The notes beneath the pieces were generated by a model. It made no database searches. It was not told where the DNA came from and saw nothing but the letters and a program-made list of their open reading frames with translations. Positions 12,801-23,587 of a stretch of 64,000 nucleotides of DNA are shown piece by piece. Within the stretch, counting starts at the first letter, position 1. Every line of letters begins with the position of its first letter. A program made the translations under genes and the position numbers. Origin of the DNA: Aegilops tauschii subsp. strangulata (Eukaryota > Streptophyta > Magnoliopsida > Poales > Poaceae); contig NC_053041.3 of assembly GCF_002575655.3 (NCBI RefSeq), positions 370,247,054 through 370,311,053 of the forward strand, read 5' to 3'.

Positions 12801-12937
12801 ATCCTGACCTCGACTTCAAAGCCGCGCTGGAGAGCTTGCCGGAGCATGCGGACATCGCGGCGCTCAAGGAGCGTATCAAGCCCGTCATCAGCCGCATCGA
12901 CGGAATCCAGAGGGTGGAGGGCCTGCGTCGGGATTAG
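9867..12937 (+). pseudogene. Spliced antisense ORF of Tat-type element D (5' part missing)
   Basis: This is a plus-strand gene inside an element whose own orientation is minus (see its LTR and PBS at 13582-14791). It starts abruptly at the element 1 insertion. It encodes NKGRPAWLFTNTADIMRLRP and continues to about 10273, where a TAG stops it; the same frame resumes with a Glu/Ala-rich, then basic, stretch. Three introns are suggested by canonical junctions at 10810-10887, 11022-11097 and 11307-11384 (GTAAG donors, CAG/TAG acceptors). The part from 11799 to about 12500 is strongly heptad-like (KAEADLKGRIVETQ, LAKREVELTMKRADIEK), i.e. a long coiled coil, with stops TGA at 12183 and TAG at 12348. 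Tat elements (Grande, RIRE2, Retand) are known to carry such antisense ORFs between pol and the 3' LTR; the encoded protein has no established function. Confidence 0.75.
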
Positions 12938-13581
12938 GCACCCCGGTTCTCGTTGCCTCTGCAGGTTCATGACCAAGACAATTTTTATCTTTAGTTAGAA
13001 CCGCGGCAACAACTGATGTAATATAACTCAGTAGTACTTTTGATACAATGCATGTTATTTTCCTGTCTGATCTTCCCTTGTATGTCCGCCCTACGTTAAC
13101 CGGGTAGGCTTGCCGGCGCGTAAACCCAGGGCGGCACCTTGGGGACGGATCCCCAATGGCCTGCCGGGTGTGCTTGCTGCCGAGCGAACCACCTTACCGC
13201 TCTTAACGCGGCCGCTCGAACTGTCGAGCTTGACTCGAGTCAGAATCGAGAGCGTTGCCAATTGCGGAAGGCTACCCTGCCACTCTTGACGCGGCCGCTT
13301 GAGCTGTTGAGCGGACTCGAAACAGAACAAGGGTGTTGCCAATTGTGGAAGGGCCCCTTTGCGTGCAGGTTTTCCATACACAGGGCAGGACCTTCGAGGA
13401 TAATAACCATATATATAAAAAGAAATTGCTCAAAGTTTCACATGACTTAGCTTTTCTGTCGTTGCGAAGGCGTCCACCGCATCTGCAGATGGTGCCGTCA
13501 GGCATGGTCATCTTCTTCCTTGGAACGACGGCCACGATGAGGCTGCTGCTTCGGTCAAAACGAATTTTCACAACTGCGCCC
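12938..13581. other. Residual internal region of element D, pol deleted
   Basis: No RT, protease or integrase motif is visible on the minus strand, although gag-pol should lie here. Only a short gag-like start may remain on the minus strand at about 13440-13560. An imperfect tandem duplication of about 79 bp lies at 13195-13352 (gcggccgctcga / gcggccgcttga and gttgccaattg in each unit). Confidence 0.55.
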
Positions 13582-13601
13582 CCTACCTGGCGCGCCAAAG
13601 A
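13582..13601 (-). other. Primer binding site of element D
   Basis: On the minus strand tttggcgcgccaggtagg lies directly inside the LTR end. The same string occurs next to the LTRs of the composite at 46697-46714 and 50237-50254, which supports its role. I do not assign the tRNA. Confidence 0.75.
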
Positions 13602-14791
13602 TGTCGGTGGAAACGACACCTATGGGGTCACTGGGATCCCTTCTACGGTCGACGGGCGCGAGGTTGTGCAAAGAGCAGGTCTGACAGAGAGCACACAGAT
13701 CGTTTACCCAGGTTCGGGCCGCGAGGTTGCGTAAAACCCTAGTCCTGCTTTGGTGGATGTATTTCAGAGTGTTCTTGAGCTCTCGAACTAGCTACGGTGG
13801 CTGCGTAGTTCCAAAGAGCCCAATCCCTCTCCAGTATGCGTTGGGCCTCCTTTTATAGTCGAAAAGGGGTTGCCACAGTGGCACACTAGAGGTGGAAAGG
13901 TCTAAAGTGCGCGAGCTTATCGCCCGGCATTACGGGACAAAGCGCATTAAATGCGCTACTTAGGTGTCAATTAGCTTTATCGGGGACGGGAACGAGGCCC
14001 GTCCGTCTGTCGCTGCTCCGCCTCGCTTTGACACGCGCCCAGGCCAGTGATGTGCGCGGCACCATGTAGGCAGGCAGGCTGCTGAGGTGGCGCGGTGGTG
14101 GAGCCTTCACGAAGGTCTGCATGCCACCACGCAGGTGCTTGCTGAGTTGGCCTGGAAGCCGCATGTTGCCACACAGGTGCCTGCCCAGCTGGTTGGGCTG
14201 GCAGCTGCATGCGAACGGCGGCAGAGTCTTAGTTGATGCGGGCCAGGCTGTGGCCCCGCTGATGTCTTCGGCAAGGGCCTTGCCGGGGGCCTGGCAAGGG
14301 TCTTGTCATGGCGTTGCAGTCATCCCCGACAAGGCACTTGCCGGGGGTCTTGTGGATCCCCTCGGCTAGGATCCCGCCGAGGGTCGCCATCTTCTGGTCC
14401 TCATCTGATCTCACATGTTTATGATCTTGACGAAGATCTGCATGCCACCACAGAGGCGCCTCCCGAGCCTTGGTTCCAATGTAGTTGGTGGCGGCGTTTG
14501 GAACCTTTGAGCTCAAGGGTGGCTCGCTCTGCTGGTGTTGGGCAAGTTGCCCTGGCAAGGCTCTTGCCGGGGCTGCAGAGGCTGCCCCGGCAAGGGTCTT
14601 GCCAGGGGAACCTGCTTTGTCCCTTTGCTCTTTGTGTTTCTGGTCTTGGCGTTGCCTTGATCATCTCGTGCTTTGGCTTCTCTCCGGCTTCCCTCCTCTG
14701 CCCTGCTAAGTGTGACCGTGTGCGCACGGCTCTGACTGCCCGTGCACAATTAAAGGGGTCAAAAGGAGGGCCCGACTTTTGTACACCGACA
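13602..14791 (-). mobile_element. 5' LTR of Tat-type Gypsy element D (1190 bp)
   Basis: On the minus strand it begins TGTCGGTGTACAAAAG and ends CCGACA, with the primer binding site next to the 3' end. It is inserted in sequence S: the right flank starts accat, and the uninterrupted copy of S has attaccatg at 30458-30466, consistent with a 5 bp target duplication accat. The partner LTR is left of the window. A similar LTR start, on the plus strand, begins at 63968. Confidence 0.85.
13849..13858 (-). promoter_or_regulatory. TATA box of the element D LTR
   Basis: The minus strand reads CTATAAAAGG, a close match to the plant TATA consensus, about 940 bp into the LTR. Confidence 0.6.
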
Positions 14792-14869
14792 ACCATGCTC
14801 ACTATATCGTTGCTCCCATTACCGGTTTTGTTCTTCTTTCTCGTTAACATGTTTCGGCATCCCTGTGAC
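14792..14869. mobile_element. Fragment of old LTR sequence S (duplication copy 1)
   Basis: Matches 30460-30537 closely. It is the last part of S before the E sequence begins at the same point in both copies. Confidence 0.8.
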
Positions 14870-15854
14870 TGTGACGCCCCCAATTCAATCATACACTAAT
14901 CATACACGCAAATGTGTACAATCAAGATCAGGGACTCACGGGAAGATATGACAACACAATTCTTGGCACAAAATGAAATAATACAGGCTTCCTATTACAA
15001 GCCAGGGGCCTCGAGGGCTCGAATACAGAAGCTCGATACACAAGACTCAACGAAAGCAACAATATCTGAGTACATACATAAGGTAAACAAGTTTTTCCTT
15101 AAGAAGGCTAGCACAAACATCAACGATCGAAGAGGCAAGGCCTCCTGCCTGGGACTTCTTAACTACTCCTGGTCGTCGGCGGTCTCCACATAGCAGCAAG
15201 CACCATCGGGTAGTAGTAGACGTCGGCGGTGGCATCTGGCTCCTAGGGTCCACCATCTGGTTGCAACAACCGGAAAGAAGAAAGAAGGGGGAAAAGGGGT
15301 AGAAAAGCAACCATAAGTACTCATCCAAAGTACTCGCAAGCATCAGATCTATACTAAGTATGCATTGGTACCAAAGGAAGGTATGTATCTGTGGACTGAA
15401 CTGCAGAATGCCAGAATAGAGGGGAAGGCCTAGCCTATCAAAGACTAGCATCTTCAAGCAGATCCGAGCATCTTGCAACATTCAGAAGAGTAAAGAATAG
15501 CAGTTTATATTTAACAAACATGTTGTAGTATTAACGCCCAGAGATCCTTCCTCGACTCCCTGCGAGAAAGCAATCTCGGAGCCACATATCCATCACATGT
15601 CTCAAGTAACCAGTTCTAGTTGTAATAGATCATGATACAAGTCTGAACGTCCATTACCGTGGACACGGTATTCGAATAGATAACTTCCATGCAGAGGTGC
15701 ACCATGTTACCCAACACGCTTGATTACTCTGGCCGGACACACTTTTCTGAGTCAATCCCGGCCTCGGAAGATCAACATGTCGCAGCCCTACCCAGGCTCA
15801 GCAGAGAGGTCCCCGCCGGTCTACTTCCTAAGCACTCCGGGGTGTTGGGCCCAT
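14870..15854. mobile_element. LTR-like sequence E, fragment (duplication copy 1)
   Basis: Begins TGTGACGCCC and matches 30538-31523, with roughly 8 percent differences in the first 265 bp. I recognise it as a common Triticeae LTR-type sequence but cannot name the family. ORFs on either strand are short and not conserved between the two copies, so I treat it as non-coding. It is cut at 15854 by an LTR insertion at the same site as in the other copy. Confidence 0.75.
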
Positions 15855-16084
15855 TGATACGTCTCCAACGTATCTATAATTTTTGATTGTTCCATGCTGT
15901 TATATTATCAATCTTGGATGTTTTACAATCATTTTATATCATTTTTTGGTACTAACCTATTGACATAGTGCCAAGTGCTAGTTGCTGTTTTCTGCATGTT
16001 CTTTACATCGCAGGAAAGCAATATCAGATGGAGTCCAAACGCAATGAAACTCCACGGAGATTTTTTTGGACCAGAAGGAACATA
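15855..16084 (+). mobile_element. 5' part of element C-type LTR (duplication copy 1)
   Basis: Begins TGATACGTCTCC and matches the first 230 bp of the element C LTR (31524 on) at high identity. It has the same left flank (gggcccat). It stops at the CACTA-like insertion at 16085. The rest of this LTR is not found downstream in the window. Confidence 0.88.
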
Positions 16085-16239
16085 CACTACTGCAGGAGAC
16101 TGCAAGCACGACACTACGATCATAGACCCTTTGCCGAAACTGTGTGCGATGCAATAATCGCAAACGGTGGTGTAAAAAACCGTCAAAAAAGGTGCAAAAC
16201 GTTTGCGATGATGGATGCATCAAACACCGTTAAGATTTT

Positions 16240-16740
16240 AGTTGCGTGTGTGACGCAGGGCATACGGTTAATCCATTCAAACTGTCTGCGATGAGGCAGA
16301 ACAACAGAAACGGGCAGCCATAACAATGTGTGTGCGATGCAGGACACATGGTTAATCCATTCAAACTGTTTGCGATGAGGTAGAACAACAGAAACGGGCA
16401 GCCATATCAATGTGTGTGGGATGTACGGCATACGGTTAACTCGGACGAACTGTTTTCGATTAGGGAACACAACAGAAATGGTTGAACTTAACAAGATGTG
16501 TGTGATATGCAGCATACAGTTCACATGGATGAACTGTTTGCGATGAGCCAAAAGAACACAAACGAGTCGTGTAAACATGATGTGTGTCATACATGGCAAA
16601 CAACCGACTCGAATGAACAGTTTGCGATGAGAAATTACAACACAGACGGTCAATACAGTTACTTCGTGTGTGATTCTGTGTGTACAAAAAACTTTGAAAA
16701 ATGCAAACTAGTTGCTTGCGGTGGCTAGGAGTATCGCACA
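16240..16740. repeat. Left subterminal tandem repeats, about 84 bp unit
   Basis: Units start near 16243, 16327, 16411, 16495, 16578 and 16662. Each contains gtgtgcgatg or a variant followed about 40 bp later by tgtttgcgatgag and then acaacagaaa or a variant. Divergence rises towards the interior. In CACTA elements such repeats are bound by an element-encoded protein; here that is inference. Confidence 0.8.
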
Positions 16741-17156
16741 CGATGCGTCTGCGAGTACTCGTGTGCGATGATTAGTATGTTACACACACATTTCCTTATG
16801 TGAACATGTGTGTGAATTTGCAATATGGACAGTTAATATGCAAATGCCTTATGGACATCGGGCACACGCTTAAACTCAATGAACTGTGTACAATACTAAT
16901 ACTTTCCATGAAAATTTATGAACTTGGGTAACAACATTTGAGTACCATATATATAGTGGTTACACTATTCGACAAAAGGAGGATCTTCGTAACACGGTTT
17001 TGACAACCATATGGTCGATATCTACATACTTAACATAGTAACAACTATCACATTTTAAAAGGCTAAGGGCCAACAACCATATGGTCCATACCTACATACT
17101 TAACATATATAGTAACAACTAGCACAATTTAAGAGGCTGAGGGCCAACAACCACAA
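16741..17156. other. AT-rich spacer in the CACTA-like element
   Basis: Contains a few more gtgtgcgatg copies up to about 16790 and two direct copies of a short segment (caaccatatggtc... cttaacatat) at about 17007-17040 and 17070-17110. No coding signal is seen. It lies downstream of the minus-strand B3-like gene. Confidence 0.5.
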
Positions 17157-18677
17157 CTATTCACTGGAAACAGCTTGATCACGGCGACTCGGCATCTCGT
17201 CAATGAAAAGGAAGAGCCCTCCTGTGCCTTGGTAGAGCAGGAGTAGAACAGTGTCTCCAATTTTCCAATATGGATGCATTGCCACGAGAAGCGAGAACTT
17301 GTTAATTTGAATGGTTCCATTTTTGCGGGAAATGCAGTACCTTGCAATCACTTTGGCATTATTAGCAGGCACAAGTGTAATTCGACCACGCCGGGAAATC
17401 GATCCAGGAACTGCTACAGGGGGCAATTTCTGTTGACATGTAGAATAAAAAACAATTGTAACATATCGTTGAAGATATATATAGTTTATGAGCATCATCA
17501 TTAAAATAAGAGTTTTTACCAGCACTTTGTGCACACAATTGGTCTTGTTCAATGCGTGCACCATAGGTCTAATTAATCCCATCCAAAATCCAACGTTCAT
17601 ACGCTGTGCTATCTCTGTCAGATTATCAACAAAGTTTATGACATGCTTCAAGTCCTTCTAGTGAAATTTGGTACGCTTAGTAACATACAGATCGTTCACT
17701 ATGCATCCAACATATCCTGCTTAAAAGGTGGAAAGGTACTATTTATTCAGAACATGGCAGAAGAATATATAGTGCGCATGAATTGGTAAACAGAATTTGT
17801 TACTGCCTAGGAACGGAGTCAGAATATGATATCACAATTGGTTGCTTAAATAGTGATCCATTGGTTGCTTAAATAGTAATATGACAGCATGGAGAAAGTT
17901 GAAAGGACACTAACCTCGATTAGACTTTGATCGGCTGATGACGTTGGGGAAGAAAACATCCATGTTAATTAGACCAGGCTGTGGTGCACGGACTAGAATT
18001 TTATTGCCAGCTTTCAGTTCATAACACTTAGACATTTTTCTCCCAAGGTCCACATTAAAATAGGAGTGACCATCTTTATCAAGTTTTACACTAACCGTCA
18101 TTGTAAATCCATGTTGTGTTGTCAATATGACATCCTGGGAGTCATCAGCAAAGTAAAGCCCAAGATTTCCTTCTACTCATGTTCTTGCAAAGCAAGGGAT
18201 GTACTGCTTGAAATGAAAATTAAGATCGTAAATTAGATATATTGAAATAACCGAGCAAGATGCAAATATGGGAGTAACTGATAGAACATATCCATATATA
18301 GATGCAAGTAAAGTACAAACATATAGAATTAAAAATAGATAATGTAACAAAGATTTGATGCAAATATATAGATAATGTAGCAACAGACGGTATATGTTCA
18401 CAAATTTAGGCCATACTGACCGTGGTAGGTTCAGATTGAACATACCGAGCGCTCCCTGAAGTCATCCGGAATGGTGAGATGGAACTTCGTTTCCGATTGG
18501 CCACGACCACAGTTGCCCAATTTGTGCTCGCACTGTGCACACATGAATGAACACCCACAAATCAGCTAGAACAAAAATGATTCCACGGTGATTTCCGCCG
18601 GTTGATTAATAGCGAAGGACGGACCGCGATAAGAGATGAGTGAATATTTTGCTAATTAAGTTGATTACCTTCTCCAT
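17157..18677 (-). pseudogene. Degenerate gene with two B3-like domains (gene X)
   Basis: A five-exon minus-strand model has canonical splice sites throughout. Exon 1 ends ATGGAGAAG at 18669-18677; the others are 18446-18532, 17915-18203, 17520-17657 and 17157-17429 (stop TAG at 17157-17159). Exons 2-3 encode KFHLTIPDDFRERS, a strand-rich middle and CYELKAGNKILVRAPQPG, then MDVFFP. Exon 5 encodes RRGRITLVPANN and WKIGDTVLLLLYQGTGG. Both follow the pattern of plant B3 DNA-binding folds, where a GD/GN turn precedes a hydrophobic strand. A TGA at 18177-18179 and a phase mismatch between exons 3 and 4 suggest a pseudogene, or an error in my model. A longer N terminus in frame with MEK opens upstream to 18920. 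Function is unknown; nuclear DNA binding is inferred from the fold only. Confidence 0.5.
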
Positions 18678-18959
18678 GAGAAAAATCCGCGGCCCAATCC
18701 TGCAGAAAACCCCAGTCGACCAGAGTCTAGAATGTCGGTGCAGATAGGCGGCGAAAAGTGGTGGAGGCGAAATCCGGTGTCGTTTGGAGCGCGACCTACG
18801 CCTGCCGCCAACAACCGTCGAGCTTAGGGTGCAGAGTTGCGGAGGAGTCTGGGGCGAGTGAGTGGGGACAAAGTGGGCGAGGGTTTTCTTTTCCTTTTGC
18901 ATGTGTGAGTGAACACACACGGTTCACAGAGGCGACGGAGATGAATCGTGTGCGATAGT
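18678..18959 (-). promoter_or_regulatory. Leader/promoter side of gene X with a conserved box
   Basis: Holds the possible 5' extension of gene X and, at 18932-18957, a 26 bp box containing cggagatgaatcgtgtgcg. The box recurs in the same orientation at 22696-22721 with two mismatches, on the gene Y side of the tandem array. Confidence 0.4.
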
Positions 18960-21900
18960 AAATCACCGAGATTGAATGGGAATGCAAATTTCCTTTGTCC
19001 TTCATCCATGAGTTGTTTTCTACGATGAACATAAACCCTGCTAATCACCGTGTTCAAATTTGACACTTTTCCGTATTCATTTACTATATTTAGGGGATTA
19101 TGTGCATTTTGTAGGCATTAATGCATGTAATTCAAATTCAAACAACCGGTGCATGAAAGGGTGCACAAGAACGCTGGAAAAACCATACTCGTGGTATTTA
19201 GTAATTTCTCAAGCATTTTACAAGGAATGGGCAGAGATTCCAATGGAATGCGTGGCAATGGTCAACCACAAACGCGTCATTTACTGGGTTATCAACTATA
19301 GAACAATGAAATATGTGCTTGAAAAACATGACGGCTGGCATGCTGCCATGGTATGGCCTCACCGTGCCCTGGTTAAAAGCTGAGAAGGTTCGTCATGCAC
19401 GCCCTTCATCAATCGAACCATCACCAAGGAAGTTCAATGCTTTCGAGAGGGAAATCACCAAGATTGAAGGGGAATCCAAATTTCTGCCTTAGTTTGTCAT
19501 TCAGTTTTTTTCCAACGATCAACATACCGCCTCAAATGAAACATGTTCAAATTTGACATTTTTCTGTACTCATTTACCATATTTAGGCGATTGTGTGCAT
19601 TTTTTAGGCATTAATCATGCACATAATTCAAATTCAAACAATCAGTGCATGAAAAGGTGCACAAGAACGGTCTGGAAAACCATGCTCGTGCTATTTAGTA
19701 CATTTTCATGCCTTTTCCAAGGAATGGGAAGATATTTACTGGGTTAACAACTATACAAAAATGAAATACATGCTTGGAAAAACATGACGCCTGGTGTGGT
19801 GCCATGGTATGACCTCACCGTGCCCTGGTACAAATGTCGTCATGCGCGTCCTTCATAAAACGAACCATCATCCGAGGAAGTTTCATGGTTTCGAGGGGGA
19901 AATCACCAAGATTGAAGGGGTTCCAAATTTCCTTTGTCCTTTATCCACGAGTTTTTTTCTATGATGAACATACAACCTGCAAATCACCATGTTCAAATTT
20001 GGCACTTTTCCGGCTTCATTTGCCATATTTAGGGGATTATGTGCATTTCCTAGGCATTAATGCGCATAATTCAAGTTCAAACAATCGATGCATGAAAGGG
20101 TCCACAAGAACGGCCTGGAAAACCATGCTCCTGCCATTTAGTAAAATCCCATGCCTTTCACAAGGCATAATGGATAGATATTTCGTTGAAATGTGTGGTA
20201 ATAGTCAACCACAAATGTTCGTTTGTTGGTTTTTCAACTATAGAAAAAATGAAATAAATGCTTAAAAAACATGACGCCTGGCATGGTGCCATGGTATGAC
20301 CTCACCATGCCCTGGTAAAAATTTGAGAAGGTTTGGCTTATGTCATCATGCATGCCCTTCATAAATCGAACCATCACCGAGGAAGTTCAATGCTTTTGAG
20401 AGGGAAATCACCAAGATTGAAGGGGAATCCAAATTTCCGTCCTAGTTTTTCATTTAGTTTTTTCCAACGATCAACATACCGCCTCAAATGAAACGTGTTC
20501 AAATTTGACATTTTTCCGAACTCATTTACCATATTTAGGGGATTGTGTGCATTTTTAGGCATTAATTATGCAGATAATTCAAATTTGAACAATCGGTGCA
20601 TGAAAAGGTGCACAAGAACGGTCCGGAAAACCATGCTTGTGATATTTAGTACATTCTCATGCCTTTTCCAAGGAATAGGCAGATATTTACTGGGTTAACA
20701 ACTATACAAAAATGAAATACATGCTTGGAAAAACATGATGCCTCGTGTGGTGCCATGTATGACCTCACCGTGCACTGGTAAAAATGTCGTCATGCGCGCC
20801 TTTCATAAAACGAACCATCATCCGAGGAAGTTTCATGGTCTTTGGGGGGGGAATCACCAAGATTGAAGGGGGGTCCAAATTTCCTTTGTCCTTTGTCCAC
20901 GAGTTTTTTTCTATGATGAACATACAACCTGCAAATCACCATGTTCAAATTTGGCACTTTTCCGGGTTCATTTGCCATATTTAGGGGATTATGTGCATTT
21001 CCTAGGCATTAATGTGCATAATTCAAGTTCAAACAATCGATGCATGAAAGGGTCCACAAGAACGGCCTGGAAAACCATGCTTGTGCCATTTAGTAAATTC
21101 CCATGCCTTTCACAAGGAATAATGGATAGATATTTCGTTGATATGTGTGGCAATAGTCAACCACAAATGTTTATTTGTTGGGTTTCAACTATAGAAAAAT
21201 GAAATAAATGCTTAAAAACATGACGCCTCGCATGGTGCCATGGTATGACCTCACCATGCCCTGGTAAAAATTTGAGAAGGTTTGGCTTATGTCGTCATGC
21301 ACGCCCTTCATAAATCGAACCATCACCGAGGAAGTTCAATGCTTTCGAGAGGGAAATCACCAAGATTGAAGGGGAATCCAAATTTCCGTCCTAGTTTGTC
21401 ATTCAGTTTTTTTCCAACGATCAACATACCGCCTCAAATGCAACGTGTTCAAATTTGACTTTTTCCCGGGCTCATTTACCATATTTAGGGGATTATGTGC
21501 ATTTTCTAGGCATTAAATGGACATAATTCAAATTCGAACAATCGGTACATGAAAAGGTGCACAAAAACGGTCGAGAAAACCATGCTCGTGTTATTTAGCA
21601 CATTCTCATGCCTTTTACAAGGAATGGGCAGATATTTCAAGAAAATGTGTGGCAATTGTCAACCATAAACGCGTCGTTTACTCGGTTAACAACTATACAA
21701 AAAATGAAACACATGGTTGGAAAACATGACGCCTGGTGCGGTGCCATGGTATGGCCTCACCATGCCCCAGTAAAAATCGGAGAATGTTTTCCTTATGTCG
21801 TGATGCGCGCCTTTCATAAATCGAACCATCACCGAGGAAGTTGCATGCTTTCAAGGGGGAAATCACCAAGATTGAAGGGGGGGGGTCCAAATTTCCTTTG

Positions 21901-22540
21901 TCCTTTGTCCACGAGTTTTTTTTCTACGATGAACATATAACCTGCAAATCACCGTGTTCAAATTTGGCACTTTTCCGGGTTCATTTGCCATATTTAAGTG
22001 ATTATGTGCATTTCCTAGGCATTAATGCGCATAATTCAAGTTCAAACAATCGATGCATGAAAGGGTCCACAAGAATGGCCTAGAAAACCATGCTTGTGCC
22101 ATTTAGTAAATTCTCATGCCTTTTACAAGGAATGGACAGATATTTCGATGAAATATGTGGCAATAGTCAACCACAAATGTTTGTTTGTTGGGTTTTCAAC
22201 TATAGAAAAAATGAAATAAATGCTTAAAAAACATGACGCCTGGCATGGTGCCATGGTATGACCTCACCATGCCCTGCTAAAAATTTGACAAGGTTTGGCT
22301 TATGTTGTCATGCACACCCTTCATAAATCAAACCATCACCGAGGAAGTTCCATGCTTTCAAAAGGGAAATCCTCAAGATTGAAGGGGAATCCAAATTTTC
22401 TTCGTTCTTTGCCCTAGAGTTTTTTTTCTGCGATGAACATACACCCTGCAAAGCACCGTGTTCAAATTTGGCATTTTCGGGCTCATTTACCATATTTAGG
22501 GGATTATGTGCATTTTCTAGGCATTTAGCGCATATAAATC
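18960..22540. repeat. Tandem array of 0.45-0.5 kb units, 7 full plus 1 partial
   Basis: Units start at aaatcacc(a/g)agattgaa or a variant: 18960, 19452, 19900, 20405, 20851, 21354, 21860 and 22367. Lengths are 492, 448, 505, 446, 503, 506 and 507 bp, then a partial unit. The two short units (19452, 20405) share the same internal deletion of about 50 bp and share taaaacgaaccatcatccga near their ends. Each is followed by a unit with ggatagatatttcgttgaa or a near match, so 19452-20404 and 20405-21353 form a 950 bp higher-order duplication. Short ORFs recur in each unit (LGDYVHFLGIN) but are shifted and broken differently, so I treat the array as non-coding. It separates the two divergent B3-like genes. 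Confidence 0.9.
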
Positions 22541-22758
22541 CAATCCAGCTATAGGTGCACGGGTGTGATGTGAGGGACGTGGATTGCCGTTCGATCGTGG
22601 CGCAACCAACGGTGCACACGCACGATCCGCGTGGCTGGGGTTCCGGCCAATCATAACGCAACACACAATAGGCTCAGCGCACACTATTTCCGGAAGCGTC
22701 GGAGATGAACCGTGTGCGATAATGAACGAGCAAAAGTGTAAGGGAAGACAAATTTCTG
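22541..22758. other. Spacer between array and gene Y side
   Basis: Non-repetitive and moderately GC-rich. Contains the 26 bp box (22696-22721) shared with the gene X side. No coding signal seen. Confidence 0.4.
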
Positions 22759-22947
22759 TTGTCGTTTGTGGTTGAGCTCTTGAATACCACTGCACTGTAC
22801 GGCTGCCCGGCCCCTCCGTCCCAGAAAAGAGAGTCCCGCGGCCGCAAGAGAAAAGAGGCCGCACGCCGTGGTGAGGAGAGCTTGGCGGAGATCAAAGCAC
22901 GGTGGGCTGCCGCCTACAAGGCCGGGAAGGAGAACACCGGCGTCTAG
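22759..22947 (+). CDS. Short basic ORF, unknown
   Basis: The ORF ends in a composition unlike the AT-rich surroundings: KRESRGRKRKEAARRGEE, then LAEIKARWAAAYKAG, stop TAG at 22945-22947. The basic run resembles a nuclear localisation signal. The ATG at 22759 may not be the true start; the GC-rich part (from about 22800) could be a last exon of a longer gene. No family is recognised. It could be a remnant of a gene captured by the transposon. Confidence 0.35.
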   Translation: MSFVVELLNTTALYGCPAPPSQKRESRGRKRKEAARRGEESLAEIKARWAAAYKAGKENTGV

Positions 22948-23587
22948 CCAGCATGCCCTGATGGCAGCATGTGAGAAGTAGTTTAAGTTTGTAGTATTAG
23001 AGCAAATTACCAGTAGTACTTTAAGTTTGTAGTATTAACATACAATGTCGGTAAGAGCATCCTTTGAGGGCTTTGAGCGTTGATTAGCATGTGTGCCCGT
23101 GTGCGTTTTTTGCGTTAATCATTAGAAGATCAGAAAACACACGGTTTTGTATGCCGTACCCGTCTGCGTTTTTTGCGTTAATGACCCATAAGTCAGTTAC
23201 CTGTGCGATATTTCCTAATAAACCAAGCGTACCATTGACCAAAAAAAATCAAGTACACGTGTACATTTTTTTGGAGACGGGATCTGCCAACTTTATTTTT
23301 TCTCGCACGTGATTATTTTACGCGCTTCATCTGTGTTGTGTGTTTCCCCCGCCCAAGTTTCAAGTTTCGCACCGAAATTTTCATTAGGCGCGCGATTTCA
23401 GAATTTATTCCTCCAACCACATCCCCTTCCCCTCAGTATGCCCCCCCCCCGCCCTCCCTCGCGCCTCCCCCTACCGGCATCTTAAACCACCGCCGCCGCA
23501 ACCACAGGTTCAACCACATCTACGTTCTGCTTGGATCCAGTCAGGTAACCCACCGATCTCTATCACGTCCCCGGCCTGATTGCTTAA
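22948..23587. other. Spacer upstream of gene Y
   Basis: Includes a duplicated phrase (tgcgttttttgcgttaatca / tgcgttttttgcgttaatga) at about 23102 and 23164, and a C-rich region from 23440 that could be the leader of gene Y. A possible GT donor follows ccagtcag at 23542. No other coding seen. Confidence 0.4.

Noticed and set aside
15047..15481. Minus-strand ORF of 144 codons in sequence E
   Set aside because: Not conserved in the second copy at 30713-31150, where it is broken; composition is not protein-like.
16085..16120. A second CACTA start at 16111 as the true transposon end
   Set aside because: cactacgatc also occurs there, but the LTR similarity stops before 16085, so the first CACTA fits the insertion point better.
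19060..22083. Recurring ORFs with LGDYVHFLGIN in each array unit
   Set aside because: They recur because the DNA repeats. Lengths, starts and frames differ between units, with no sign of selection on protein.
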